DNA of 38,462 nt, taken from the NCBI RefSeq assembly GCF_042685265.1, contig NZ_JBHUMX010000020.1; one strand, written 5' to 3'. Origin of the DNA: Oceanobacillus_B kapialis (GTDB lineage: Bacteria > Bacillota > Bacilli > Bacillales > Amphibacillaceae). The notes below the pieces were generated by a model. That model was not told the DNA's origin. It saw nothing but the letters and a program-made list of their open reading frames with translations, and did no database searches. The position numbers and the translations under genes were made by a program. Shown here one piece after another: positions 1 through 7,151 of this stretch (position 1 is its first letter; each line of letters starts with the position of its first letter).

Positions 1-10
1 AATTCCTCCT
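1..10 (-). promoter_or_regulatory. Ribosome binding site of a leftward gene outside the window
   Basis: Read on the minus strand the first ten bases give AGGAGGAATT, a near-perfect Shine-Dalgarno sequence pointing out of the window. A gene transcribed leftward therefore probably begins within a few bases of the left edge, and 1-432 would be a divergent intergenic region shared with clpE. The start codon itself is not visible. Confidence 0.5.
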
Positions 11-98
11 ACATTGTTTATCGTGGTTGAAAACATTGTATCATAAGGAATTAATATGACCTTTTTTTATGTTCCTTTTTACACAATTATATAGACGT

Positions 99-292
99 AA
101 CCAATGCAGTTGCGCCATCGACCAATCGTGTCGGGTAATCAACCAATGCAGCTGCGCCATCAACCAATCGTGCCGAGCAATCAACCAATGCAGCTTCGCC
201 ATCGACCAATTGTGCCGAGCAATCAACCAATGCAGTTGCGTAATCGACCAATCGTGCCGAGCAATCAACCATCAGCATCCGCCAATCAACCA
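99..292. repeat. 21-bp tandem array 1 (AATCRACCA family)
   Basis: The word ACCA recurs at 100, 121, 142, 163, 184, 205, 226, 247, 268 and 289, exactly 21 bp apart, usually preceded by ATCA or ATCG. Two unit types alternate: one continuing AATGCAGTTGCGCC and one continuing AATCGTGCCGAGC, so the true super-period is 42 bp. Several reading frames on both strands stay open across it, but only because a 21-bp unit without stop codons repeats. I see no ribosome binding site for those frames and treat the array as non-coding. It lies between a probable leftward gene and the clpE promoter. A much larger array of the same family is at 18339-19275. Confidence 0.9.
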
Positions 293-328
293 CTCCACAC
301 ACCTCCTCAAAAAAATTAAACAAAAGAC

Positions 329-357
329 TTGAAAGTCAAAAAAGGTCAGAGTATAAT
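329..357 (+). promoter_or_regulatory. Sigma-A promoter of clpE
   Basis: TTGAAA (329-334), a 17-bp spacer and TATAAT (352-357) form a near-consensus sigma-A promoter 76 bp before the clpE start. The first CtsR site fills the spacer, so repressor and RNA polymerase would compete for the same DNA. Confidence 0.8.
334..350 (+). promoter_or_regulatory. CtsR operator 1 of clpE
   Basis: AGTCAAA-AAA-GGTCAGA matches the CtsR heptad direct repeat (A/GGTCAAA, three bases, A/GGTCAAA) with one mismatch. It lies between the -35 and -10 boxes of the clpE promoter. CtsR is the class III heat-shock repressor of clp genes in Firmicutes. Confidence 0.75.
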
Positions 358-367
358 AAAAATCAAA

Positions 368-384
368 GGTCAAATATAGTCAAA
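368..384 (+). promoter_or_regulatory. CtsR operator 2 of clpE
   Basis: GGTCAAA-TAT-AGTCAAA is a perfect CtsR heptad pair just downstream of the expected transcription start, immediately followed by a further half-site GTCAAA (385-390). Several CtsR sites in front of clpE are known in B. subtilis, where they give very tight repression. Confidence 0.88.
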
Positions 385-432
385 GTCAAATTTGATAAAA
401 GTTTGATTGAAATATTCAAGGAGGAATGGAAA

Positions 433-2568
433 ATGCTTTGTCAAAACTGTGGTGAAAATCAAGCAAATATTAATGTCGCAATGAGAATGAATAATGAAAT
501 GACTGAATTGCATCTATGTAATAATTGCTTTCAGGAAATCCAAGGTAAAATGATGAATTCCAACGATTTCTTTTCTAATTCACCTTTTGGAAATGCAGAG
601 CAAGCATTTTCTCAGCATTTTTCTCAAGGTAATAACAAAACAGGTGCAAAGACAAAAGAGAAAAAACACAATCGCGGTAATGGTCTACTTGACCAATTGG
701 CAAAAAACGTTACCCACGCAGCCAGAGCCGGATTAATTGATCCTGTTATTGGACGAGATAATGAGGTAAAACGAGTAATTGAAACGTTAAATAGACGAAA
801 TAAAAATAACCCTGTACTTATTGGGGAACCTGGTGTTGGGAAGACAGCCATCGCTGAAGGGCTAGCACTAAAAATTAGTGAAGGTAACGTTCCAGCAAAA
901 CTAATGAAAAAAGAAATTTATATGCTTGATGTAGCATCTCTTGTAGCAAATACCGGAGTGCGTGGTCAATTTGAAGAGCGTATGAAAAAACTAATTTCAG
1001 AGCTTCAGGAACGTCAAGATGTTATTTTATTCGTAGATGAAATTCATTTAATAGTAGGTGCAGGCACAGCTGAAGGCTCACAAATGGATGCCGGAAACAT
1101 CTTAAAACCAGCTCTAGCAAGAGGAGAGCTTCAATTAATTGGTGCGACTACATTAAAAGAGTACCGTCAGATTGAAAAAGATGCTGCATTGGAACGTCGT
1201 CTGCAACCGATCATGGTGAAAGAGCCATCATTAGGAGAAGCGGTGCAAATTCTTAATGGAATTAAAGATCGCTATGAAGCATTCCATGAAGTGCGTTACT
1301 CAGATGAAGCAATTCAAGCATTTGTTAACTTGTCAAATAGATATATCCAAGATCGCTTTCTTCCAGATAAAGCAATTGACTTAATGGATGAAGTTGGCTC
1401 AAGGTTAAATCTTGCCAATGCACAAAAAGATTCTAATTCCATTAATCAACGACTGGAAGAGATCATTAAAGAGAAAGAAGAAGCTGCTGAAAGAGAAGAC
1501 TATGAAAAAGCTGCTAATTTAAGATATCAGGAGATTCAACTGCAAAAACAATTAGAAAAAGCGAAGAATGAAGAACAGGTTATCGATGTCGATATCTCAG
1601 ATATTCAACTAATTGTAGAAGAAAAAACAGGTATTCCTGTTACAAAGCTCGCTGCAGATGAGCAGGAAAAAATGAAAAATATTGGCGAGAATCTAGGCGC
1701 TAAAGTTATCGGTCAGGAAGAGGCTGTTAGCAAAGTTGCGAAAGCTATCCGTCGAAGCCGTGCAGGACTAAAATCCAAGTATCGTCCGATTGGATCATTC
1801 CTATTCGTTGGACCAACTGGTGTCGGGAAAACCGAGTTAACTAAATCACTAGCAGAAGAACTTTTCGGCTCTAAAGATTCCTTGATTCGCCTTGATATGA
1901 GTGAGTACATGGAGAAACATGCGGTGTCTAAAATTATCGGTTCTCCTCCAGGTTATGTTGGTCATGAGGAAGCTGGACAGCTGACAGAAAGAGTAAGAAG
2001 AAATCCGTACTCCATTATTTTACTCGATGAGATTGAGAAAGCTCATCCAGATGTGCAAAATATGTTCCTGCAAATTATGGAAGATGGACACTTAACTGAC
2101 TCTCAAGGTCGAACAGTAAGCTTTAAGGAAACGGTCATTATTATGACAAGTAATGCAGGCACAGGCGTTAAAGAAGTAAGTGTAGGCTTTAATAGTAATC
2201 AGCATGAAGCCGTTTCGACGCTAGAAAACCTTGGTGCTTACTTTAAACCAGAATTTCTAAACCGATTTGACTCTATTATCCAGTTCAATGAATTGGAAGA
2301 AGAGCATCTGTTGGAAATTGTGGATCTGATGATTAACGATTTACAAAGAAATATGGAAGAAAATAATATTAACATCATGATTACCGACGAAGCGAAACGT
2401 CATCTTGCTAAGCTTGGGTATGATCGTCGTTTCGGGGCACGTCCATTACGTCGTGTCATTCAAGATAAAATTGAAGACCAGCTTACAGACCTTATCCTAG
2501 AAGATGACACTATTGAAAAAGTAGAAGTTAGTGTTCAGGATGAAGAAATAATTGTAGCAAAAGCATAA
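433..2568 (+). CDS. clpE: ATP-dependent Clp protease ATPase subunit ClpE
   Basis: Hsp100 AAA+ unfoldase of 711 aa that feeds proteins to ClpP in the cytoplasm. The N-terminus carries the ClpE-specific zinc finger (C3-x2-C6 and C29-x2-C32), which separates it from ClpC. AAA domain 1 has Walker A GEPGVGKT near residue 131; a UVR-like coiled coil follows at about 340-375; AAA domain 2 has Walker A GPTGVGKT near 460 and the ClpP-contacting loop VGF further on. The ATG at 433 is chosen because it follows AAGGAGGAA at good spacing; an upstream in-frame TTG at 403 lacks one. Two CtsR operators indicate heat-shock control. A terminator follows, so the gene is monocistronic. The family assignment is secure. 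Confidence 0.96.
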   Translation: MLCQNCGENQANINVAMRMNNEMTELHLCNNCFQEIQGKMMNSNDFFSNSPFGNAEQAFSQHFSQGNNKTGAKTKEKKHNRGNGLLDQLAKNVTHAARAGLIDPVIGRDNEVKRVIETLNRRNKNNPVLIGEPGVGKTAIAEGLALKISEGNVPAKLMKKEIYMLDVASLVANTGVRGQFEERMKKLISELQERQDVILFVDEIHLIVGAGTAEGSQMDAGNILKPALARGELQLIGATTLKEYRQIEKDAALERRLQPIMVKEPSLGEAVQILNGIKDRYEAFHEVRYSDEAIQAFVNLSNRYIQDRFLPDKAIDLMDEVGSRLNLANAQKDSNSINQRLEEIIKEKEEAAEREDYEKAANLRYQEIQLQKQLEKAKNEEQVIDVDISDIQLIVEEKTGIPVTKLAADEQEKMKNIGENLGAKVIGQEEAVSKVAKAIRRSRAGLKSKYRPIGSFLFVGPTGVGKTELTKSLAEELFGSKDSLIRLDMSEYMEKHAVSKIIGSPPGYVGHEEAGQLTERVRRNPYSIILLDEIEKAHPDVQNMFLQIMEDGHLTDSQGRTVSFKETVIIMTSNAGTGVKEVSVGFNSNQHEAVSTLENLGAYFKPEFLNRFDSIIQFNELEEEHLLEIVDLMINDLQRNMEENNINIMITDEAKRHLAKLGYDRRFGARPLRRVIQDKIEDQLTDLILEDDTIEKVEVSVQDEEIIVAKA

Positions 2569-2580
2569 AACAAAGATAAA

Positions 2581-2613
2581 GGCGCTGAACATCAAACGTT
2601 CAGCGTCTTTTTT
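2581..2613 (+). terminator. Terminator of clpE
   Basis: CGCTGAAC (2583-2590), a 7-base loop and GTTCAGCG (2598-2605) form a perfect 8-bp stem followed by TCTTTTTT. Confidence 0.9.
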
Positions 2614-2698
2614 AATGAAATAAACCTCCTCATGCCTATGGAAGTATAGCGCTTCCTTAAAGCATTATCGCCCCAAGTTGTTCCACTTATAAATATGA

Positions 2699-2739
2699 AC
2701 CCTTTGTAAAAAACTAATGTTATTACGAAAACAAAGGGT
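2699..2739 (+). promoter_or_regulatory. Inverted repeat that can mask the RBS of the next gene
   Basis: ACCCTTTGT (2699-2707) and ACAAAGGGT (2731-2739) are perfect complements. The second arm contains AAAGGG, the only plausible ribosome binding site for the ATG at 2746. If the hairpin forms in the mRNA, translation initiation would be restrained. The role is inferred; the pairing is seen. Confidence 0.5.
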
Positions 2740-2745
2740 GTTGAC

Positions 2746-3621
2746 ATGTCGTGTAAAAAACTCCTTACCATTCTAATTGTTACCACTCAATTTATCCTGA
2801 TTTCTTTCCCTGTATCTGCGGAACGAATACCTGGATTATTAAAGGTACATTTCCTTGATGTAGGGCAAGGGGACAGCATCCTCATGAATACGCCAACAGG
2901 AAAAAATATACTCATTGATGGTGGTCCACCCGGATCGGGCAAAAAAATTATTGCCTACCTGAAGAAAAAAGATATAGATAGCATTGACTTATTAATTTCA
3001 ACCCATCCAGATATCGATCATATAGGTGGGTTACCACAAGTATTGAAGAAAGTGAAAGTAAAAAAAGTTTTAGATTCTGGAAAACTTCATACTACCACAA
3101 CTTATGCGAGATACATTCAACAAATCATAAAACAAGACATTCCTGTAAAGCTAGCCGAAAAAAATGAATTAATTAAGATAGATCCACATCTGACCATCCG
3201 TGTGCTTAATACGTACGGTAATTCCAAAAATAATAACCAGTCCTCTATCGTTCTCAAAGTTACATACGATGAGGTTGACTTATTATTAATGAGCGATGTT
3301 GAAAAAGAGCAGGAAAAGGAATTTTTAAAAACATATGATCTCGATGCGGAAATAATTAAAGTAGCACACCATGGGTCTAATACTAGCTCCTCGCTGGACT
3401 TTTTAAAGGCGGTTTCTCCTGAGACGGCAATTCTGACATATAGTATTGAGAACGATTATGGCCATCCAGTTGACCGTGTTATCCGAAATCTTTATAAGGT
3501 AAACGCAGATATCTTTTCAACAGCCGTATTTGGTGATTTGGAAATTAGATCTGATGGTAAAAGCTATTTAGTGCTGCCAAGCAGAGAACCTTTAGAGAAT
3601 ATAAGAAAAAAAGCAGGATAA
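2746..3621 (+). CDS. Secreted ComEC-like metallo-beta-lactamase-fold hydrolase
   Basis: A 291-aa protein with a typical Sec signal peptide (basic MSCKK, hydrophobic core to about residue 22, likely cut after VSA at 25). The mature part opens with LDVGQGDS and has the metal-binding motif HPDIDHIGG, then a second metal-site region with SDVE and AHHGS. This is the metallo-beta-lactamase fold found at the C-terminus of the DNA-uptake channel ComEC, here as a stand-alone exported protein without the channel domain. Such proteins are usually annotated as MBL-fold hydrolases of unknown substrate; an extracellular phosphodiesterase or nuclease is a reasonable guess only. It seems to be transcribed alone. 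The start ATG follows AAAGGGTG, which lies in an inverted repeat. Confidence 0.85.
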   Translation: MSCKKLLTILIVTTQFILISFPVSAERIPGLLKVHFLDVGQGDSILMNTPTGKNILIDGGPPGSGKKIIAYLKKKDIDSIDLLISTHPDIDHIGGLPQVLKKVKVKKVLDSGKLHTTTTYARYIQQIIKQDIPVKLAEKNELIKIDPHLTIRVLNTYGNSKNNNQSSIVLKVTYDEVDLLLMSDVEKEQEKEFLKTYDLDAEIIKVAHHGSNTSSSLDFLKAVSPETAILTYSIENDYGHPVDRVIRNLYKVNADIFSTAVFGDLEIRSDGKSYLVLPSREPLENIRKKAG

Positions 3622-3624
3622 TAA

Positions 3625-3653
3625 TTTACAATTTAATACAAAAGTGATATCAT
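3625..3653 (+). promoter_or_regulatory. Probable sigma-A promoter of the SPFH-RHH pair
   Basis: TTTACA (3625-3630), 17 bp, then TATCAT (3648-3653), 33 bp before the start codon at 3687. Reasonable match, position consistent, not tested. Confidence 0.5.
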
Positions 3654-3686
3654 AATGATACAAAACAGTGGGGATGGTGTAACGTT

Positions 3687-4535
3687 ATGATCAAAGAGAA
3701 AAACGCTTGGAGTATGAATGGTTTTTTAGGTATTATCCTGATTGCAGCACTGCTTGCAGGAACAGTATTCAGCTTTATTGAACAGCAATTTATAATCGGC
3801 GGAATTTGCCTAATCGTAGCTGTAACGTTGGGAAGTGGCATCACGCTTATACAACCAAATCAATCTGCAGTCGTGATCTTTCTTGGGAAATACATGGGAA
3901 GCATTCGAAAAGAAGGAATTGTGATCACAGTTCCCTTTTCGGTAAGAAGAATGATTTCTTTGCGAGTGCGCAACTTTAACAGTAATCGTCTGAAAGTAAA
4001 TGATGTAAATGGTAATCCAATTGAAATTGCCGCGGTTATTGTTTTCAAAGTTGTCGATGCTGCAAAGGCAGTGTTTGATGTAGATAAATACGAACAATTT
4101 GTGGAAATTCAAAGCGAAACAGCCATTCGTGCTGTTGCAACAAAGTACCCGTATGATACATTTAAGGATGTTGAGCTTACTTTAAGAGGAAATGCAGAAG
4201 AAGTATCTTCTGAGTTAACCGCAGAACTACAGGATCGCTTAAAGGTCGCAGGTGTGGAAGTAATTGAAGCAAGGCTAACACATTTAGCTTATTCTACAGA
4301 AATCGCTCAGGCAATGCTGCAAAGACAACAGGCAAGCGCCATTATCGCAGCTCGCCAGCAAATTGTCGAAGGAGCTGTGGGCATGGTTCAGGATGCCATT
4401 ACTCAGCTCGAGAAATCAGGCGGAATAGAACTGGATGACGAGAGACGTGTTTCCATGGCGAATAACCTTCTTGTCTCCATCGTTTCCGACCATGGTACCC
4501 AGCCGGTAATTAATACTGGATCGTTATATCAGTAA
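3687..4535 (+). CDS. SPFH/band 7 domain membrane protein
   Basis: A 282-aa protein with two hydrophobic segments near the N-terminus (about residues 13-30 and 35-55) followed by an SPFH/prohibitin (band 7) domain at roughly 55-240, recognisable by QPNQSAVVIFLGKYMG, the EAR-THLAYSTEIAQAML helix region and the RQQASAIIAARQQIV stretch. SPFH proteins oligomerise on the membrane and organise membrane microdomains or chaperone membrane proteins; the particular role of this subfamily is not known to me. The next gene, 25 bp downstream on the same strand, encodes a ribbon-helix-helix protein, so the two are probably co-transcribed. The start ATG has GGGGATGGTG upstream. Confidence 0.88.
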   Translation: MIKEKNAWSMNGFLGIILIAALLAGTVFSFIEQQFIIGGICLIVAVTLGSGITLIQPNQSAVVIFLGKYMGSIRKEGIVITVPFSVRRMISLRVRNFNSNRLKVNDVNGNPIEIAAVIVFKVVDAAKAVFDVDKYEQFVEIQSETAIRAVATKYPYDTFKDVELTLRGNAEEVSSELTAELQDRLKVAGVEVIEARLTHLAYSTEIAQAMLQRQQASAIIAARQQIVEGAVGMVQDAITQLEKSGGIELDDERRVSMANNLLVSIVSDHGTQPVINTGSLYQ

Positions 4536-4560
4536 ATTCTTTAAGTAAATGAGGGTTTCT

Positions 4561-4740
4561 ATGCCTAAGAAGAAGAGCTTCCCACTGCGAATTGATCCAA
4601 AGCTCTATGACATTTTACAGTCATGGGCAAAGGATGAATTTCGCAGTGTTAATAGTCATGTCGAGTTTCTGCTTCGGGAATCAGCAAAAAAATCCGGAAG
4701 ATTGCCAAAAAGTGAAGATAAAAAAATAGGAGAAGACTAG
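4561..4740 (+). CDS. Arc-type ribbon-helix-helix protein
   Basis: Small basic protein of 59 aa. The sequence KSFPLRIDPKLYDILQSWA followed by SVNSHVEFLLRES reads as the beta strand and two helices of an Arc/MetJ ribbon-helix-helix DNA-binding fold; a charged tail follows. The ATG at 4561 is preferred over the in-frame ATG at 4549 because GAGGG (4551-4555) then sits at correct spacing. It is downstream of the SPFH gene and ends at a terminator. No partner toxin is visible, so an antitoxin role is not supported; it may regulate its own operon or have a non-DNA role. Confidence 0.8.
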   Translation: MPKKKSFPLRIDPKLYDILQSWAKDEFRSVNSHVEFLLRESAKKSGRLPKSEDKKIGED

Positions 4741-4771
4741 AACCTGCACGTGTGTTGTGCAGGTTCTTTTT
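4741..4771 (+). terminator. Terminator of the SPFH-RHH operon
   Basis: AACCTGCAC (4741-4749), a GTGTGTT loop and GTGCAGGTT (4757-4765) form a 9-bp stem followed by CTTTTT. The repeat array begins about 30 bp further on, so it lies outside the operon transcript. Confidence 0.92.
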
Positions 4772-4798
4772 ATGGTTGGTGAGATCGTGAATGGTGAA

Positions 4799-5055
4799 AG
4801 TAAATCGGCAGCATCATGAAGTGAATCCAAAACACAGCAAAGTGAATCGACAACACCGTAAAGGGAATCAACAACCCTAAAAAGTGAAACCACCGCACCC
4901 AAAAGTGAAACCATCGCACCCAAAAGTGAAACCACACACCCAAAAAGTGAAACCACACACCCAAAAAGTGAAACCACGCATCCCAAAAGTGAAACCACCG
5001 CACCCAAAAGTGAAACCACACACCCAAAAAGTAAAACCACCTCCGCCAATACCCT
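4799..5055. repeat. 21-bp tandem array 2 (AAAGTGAAACC family)
   Basis: The word AGTGAA or a close variant recurs at 4799, 4820, 4841, 4862, 4883, 4904, 4925, 4946, 4967, 4988, 5009 and 5030: twelve units, each exactly 21 bp. The core is AAAGTGAAACC followed by a C/A-rich stretch such as ACACACCCA. The left-most units read GAATCGACAACACC and GAATCAACAACCC, which resembles the AATCRACCA word of arrays 1 and 3 and suggests a common origin. Several frames are open through the array on both strands, without ribosome binding sites. It fills the gap between a terminator and the promoter of the following GntR operon. Confidence 0.9.
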
Positions 5056-5108
5056 CACACACCCATACCACTAACCAACTAAATAAATTTAAATTAACCA
5101 AATAACTA

Positions 5109-5154
5109 TTGACTTTCATGTTCATTAGTTATATGGTTAGTTACATAAGTAATG
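5109..5154 (+). promoter_or_regulatory. Promoter and probable operator of the first GntR-ABC operon
   Basis: TTGACT (5109-5114), 17 bp and TATGGT (5132-5137) form a sigma-A promoter. CATTAGTTAT (5123-5132) and ATAAGTAATG (5145-5154) form a 9-of-10 inverted repeat that straddles the -10 box, and TTACATAAGTAA (5141-5152) is a smaller palindrome inside it. YtrA-type repressors usually bind such palindromes over their own promoter. The promoter is seen; binding is inferred. Confidence 0.6.
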
Positions 5155-5177
5155 AACCAAACAACAAAGGTGATGAG

Positions 5178-5555
5178 ATGAAAAATAATCTAGACGAAAC
5201 GAAGCCCATCTTTCTTCAGATAAAAGAGCAGCTTGAAGACTCTATATTGAGTGATTCGGTAAAAGCTGGGGAGCGGGTACCATCAACAAATGAATTTGCA
5301 TCCTATTACCAGATCAATCCAGCAACGGCTGCCAAGGGGATTAATGAGCTGGTGACGGAAGGAATACTCTATAAGCGGAGAGGTGTAGGGATGTTTGTCA
5401 CAGAAGATGCCAAGGAGATTTTAATTCAAAAGCGAAAGCAGACATTTTATGATCACTATATTCAACCATTAAAACTGGAAGCAGGTAAGCTGCATATCAG
5501 TAAGGATGAATTGCTTGAGATGATCCAAAAGGGGGATGAGAAGGATGAAAATTGA
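5178..5555 (+). CDS. GntR-family (YtrA-type) transcriptional repressor
   Basis: A 125-aa protein with an N-terminal GntR winged helix-turn-helix: KPIFLQIKEQLEDSILSD, then GERVPSTNEFASYY and the recognition-helix region INPATAAKGINELV. There is no large effector domain, only a short helical C-terminus, which is the YtrA/YhcF architecture. Such regulators control adjacent ABC transporter genes and often respond to cell-envelope stress. The start ATG follows AAAGGTGAT. The stop codon overlaps the start of the ABC ATPase gene, so they are translationally coupled. The likely operator lies at the promoter just upstream. Confidence 0.9.
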   Translation: MKNNLDETKPIFLQIKEQLEDSILSDSVKAGERVPSTNEFASYYQINPATAAKGINELVTEGILYKRRGVGMFVTEDAKEILIQKRKQTFYDHYIQPLKLEAGKLHISKDELLEMIQKGDEKDEN

Positions 5556-6402
5556 AGTGAAAAACCTGACAAAGAGATATAAGGAAAATGTAGCGTTAAA
5601 TAACGTTTCATTCACGCTAGAAGGTTCAAAGTTATATGGTCTTTTAGGAAGAAATGGGGCTGGCAAGACAACCTTTATGGATATCCTGTCGGGAAATATT
5701 CTGGCGACAGAGGGAGAAATATTAATTGATGGGGAGGTTCCCTTCGATAATCAGAAGTTGACTGAATCTGTCTGTCTTATAAAAGAGGGAGATAATTTTA
5801 AGAAGGATTTAAAGATCAAAGATGTGCTTAAAATTTATTCGTACTTCTATCCAAATTGGGATCAGCAACTAGCGGATGAGTTGATAGACACGTATAACTT
5901 AAACAAAAACGCCAAAATCAAAGCATTATCAAAAGGGATGGAGTCCGCCCTTGGGATTATAGTCGGGCTAGCAAGTAAAGCCCCTATTACGGTGTTTGAT
6001 GAGCCGTATATTGGCCTTGACGCGGCTGCTAGAAAAAAATTCTACGAGCTGCTTCTGGAAGAGTTTGAGACAGATAATCGGATGATCATCCTGTCCACAC
6101 ATTTAATTGATGAAGTAAGTCTTATGTTTGAAGAAGTGCTAATCATTCAAAAGGGATCTTTGGTGATGCAGGAGGAAGCAGAATATTTACGTAACAGCAC
6201 ATGTGCCGTTACTGGAACTAAAGAAGAGGTTAAAGCGTTTATACAAGGAAAAGAAGTGATTGAAACAAAAGAGTTAGCAGGCGTTATGACTGCGTATATA
6301 TATGGAAATGCGGATGACGCGAAAGCGCAAGGTCTTCGTGTAGAAAGTATCCCGATTCAAGATTTAATGATCTATTTAACGGAAGGAAAGAAGGGGGCAT
6401 AA
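5545..6402 (+). CDS. ABC transporter ATP-binding protein (YtrB-like)
   Basis: About 285 aa. Walker A is GRNGAGKTT near residue 38, Walker B is ITVFDEP and the H-loop is STHLIDE. The signature motif is LSKGM rather than the usual LSGGQ, a form seen in YtrB-like ATPases that partner small permeases. The C-terminal 60-70 residues are an accessory domain. The ATG at 5545 is preferred because AAAAGGGGG lies 9-10 bases upstream; an in-frame ATG at 5536 is too close to it. It overlaps the GntR stop codon and is followed two bases after its own stop by the permease gene. The substrate is unknown. Confidence 0.9.
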   Translation: MKIEVKNLTKRYKENVALNNVSFTLEGSKLYGLLGRNGAGKTTFMDILSGNILATEGEILIDGEVPFDNQKLTESVCLIKEGDNFKKDLKIKDVLKIYSYFYPNWDQQLADELIDTYNLNKNAKIKALSKGMESALGIIVGLASKAPITVFDEPYIGLDAAARKKFYELLLEEFETDNRMIILSTHLIDEVSLMFEEVLIIQKGSLVMQEEAEYLRNSTCAVTGTKEEVKAFIQGKEVIETKELAGVMTAYIYGNADDAKAQGLRVESIPIQDLMIYLTEGKKGA

Positions 6403-6404
6403 CC

Positions 6405-7094
6405 ATGGGAAGACAATTAACAGGACTTTTATATTTTTATAGCTCAAATTATCGGGATTCTCTAAAGATTTTTTGGACGATTTTATTGAGTATTCTTATT
6501 GTGACACTAAGCATCTCTTACTTTCTGTTAAATGTGGAAGGGGCGAAAATGGCGTTTTCCTTTACAGCTCCAATGTACGTTTATTGCGGCATTATTGGTT
6601 TTATTTCTGTAAAAGATGTGATTCCTTTTGCCATTAAAGTTGGGGCGACAAGGAAAAACTTATATCTAGGATTAGCAATATTCTTTTTACTACTATCTGT
6701 TGGGAAAGCATTTGCCGGCTCCATTATTCAAATACTGATCATTAATTTAGGAGAATTAGTAGGCATAAACAATTTCGAATTTCTTCATTTGGCATATTTC
6801 ATGGAGGATACATGGTACACAAGATTCATCATTGATGCAGCAATTATGTTCTTCTGCCTTACATTATTCTTCCTACTCGGTTTATTATTCTATCGTTTTG
6901 GTTTTGCGGGAGCGGGTTCCGTGCTAGGTCTTTTACTGGTGGGTATGTTATTCGCTGTTGCAAAAGGGTGGGCCTGGGACTTTATGGTCCATGTAGCTGA
7001 AACCTTTGACATGATGTTCTTTTTACAGCTAACGATCATTAGTATTGTGCTTTATATCCTATCCTTCTTCCTGGTAAGACGAATAACAGTTTAA
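6405..7094 (+). CDS. ABC transporter permease, six membrane segments
   Basis: A 229-aa very hydrophobic protein with about six predicted membrane spans and no recognisable soluble domain. It starts two bases after the stop of the ATPase gene with GAAAGAAGGGGG upstream, completing a three-gene operon: repressor, ATPase, permease. The family is the ABC-2-like permeases of YtrA-controlled exporters. I cannot name the substrate; cell-envelope-active compounds are the usual suggestion for this operon type. Confidence 0.8.
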   Translation: MGRQLTGLLYFYSSNYRDSLKIFWTILLSILIVTLSISYFLLNVEGAKMAFSFTAPMYVYCGIIGFISVKDVIPFAIKVGATRKNLYLGLAIFFLLLSVGKAFAGSIIQILIINLGELVGINNFEFLHLAYFMEDTWYTRFIIDAAIMFFCLTLFFLLGLLFYRFGFAGAGSVLGLLLVGMLFAVAKGWAWDFMVHVAETFDMMFFLQLTIISIVLYILSFFLVRRITV

Positions 7095-7108
7095 CTAAAT
7101 ATAGACAA

Positions 7109-7141
7109 GAGGCTGAGAAGATTTTTCTTCCAGCCTCTTTC
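7109..7141. terminator. Terminator between convergent ABC operons
   Basis: GAGGCTG (7109-7115) pairs with CAGCCTC (7131-7137), with further pairing of GAAG and CTTC inside; a TTTC tract follows on the plus strand. It sits between the ends of two convergent operons and could serve both, though the T tract favours the plus strand. Confidence 0.75.
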
Positions 7142-7151
7142 ACATAAACCA

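Noticed and set aside
41..332. Four overlapping open frames through array 1
   Set aside because: The frames are open only because a stop-free 21-bp unit repeats; no frame has a ribosome binding site and differences between units show no bias to silent positions.
4561..4740. Toxin-antitoxin pair
   Set aside because: The ribbon-helix-helix protein could be an antitoxin, but the neighbours are an SPFH protein and a terminator; no toxin-like gene is present.
4681..5125. Proline- and lysine-rich or Phe/Trp-rich proteins in array 2
   Set aside because: Same reasoning: several frames on both strands open by repetition, none with start signals.
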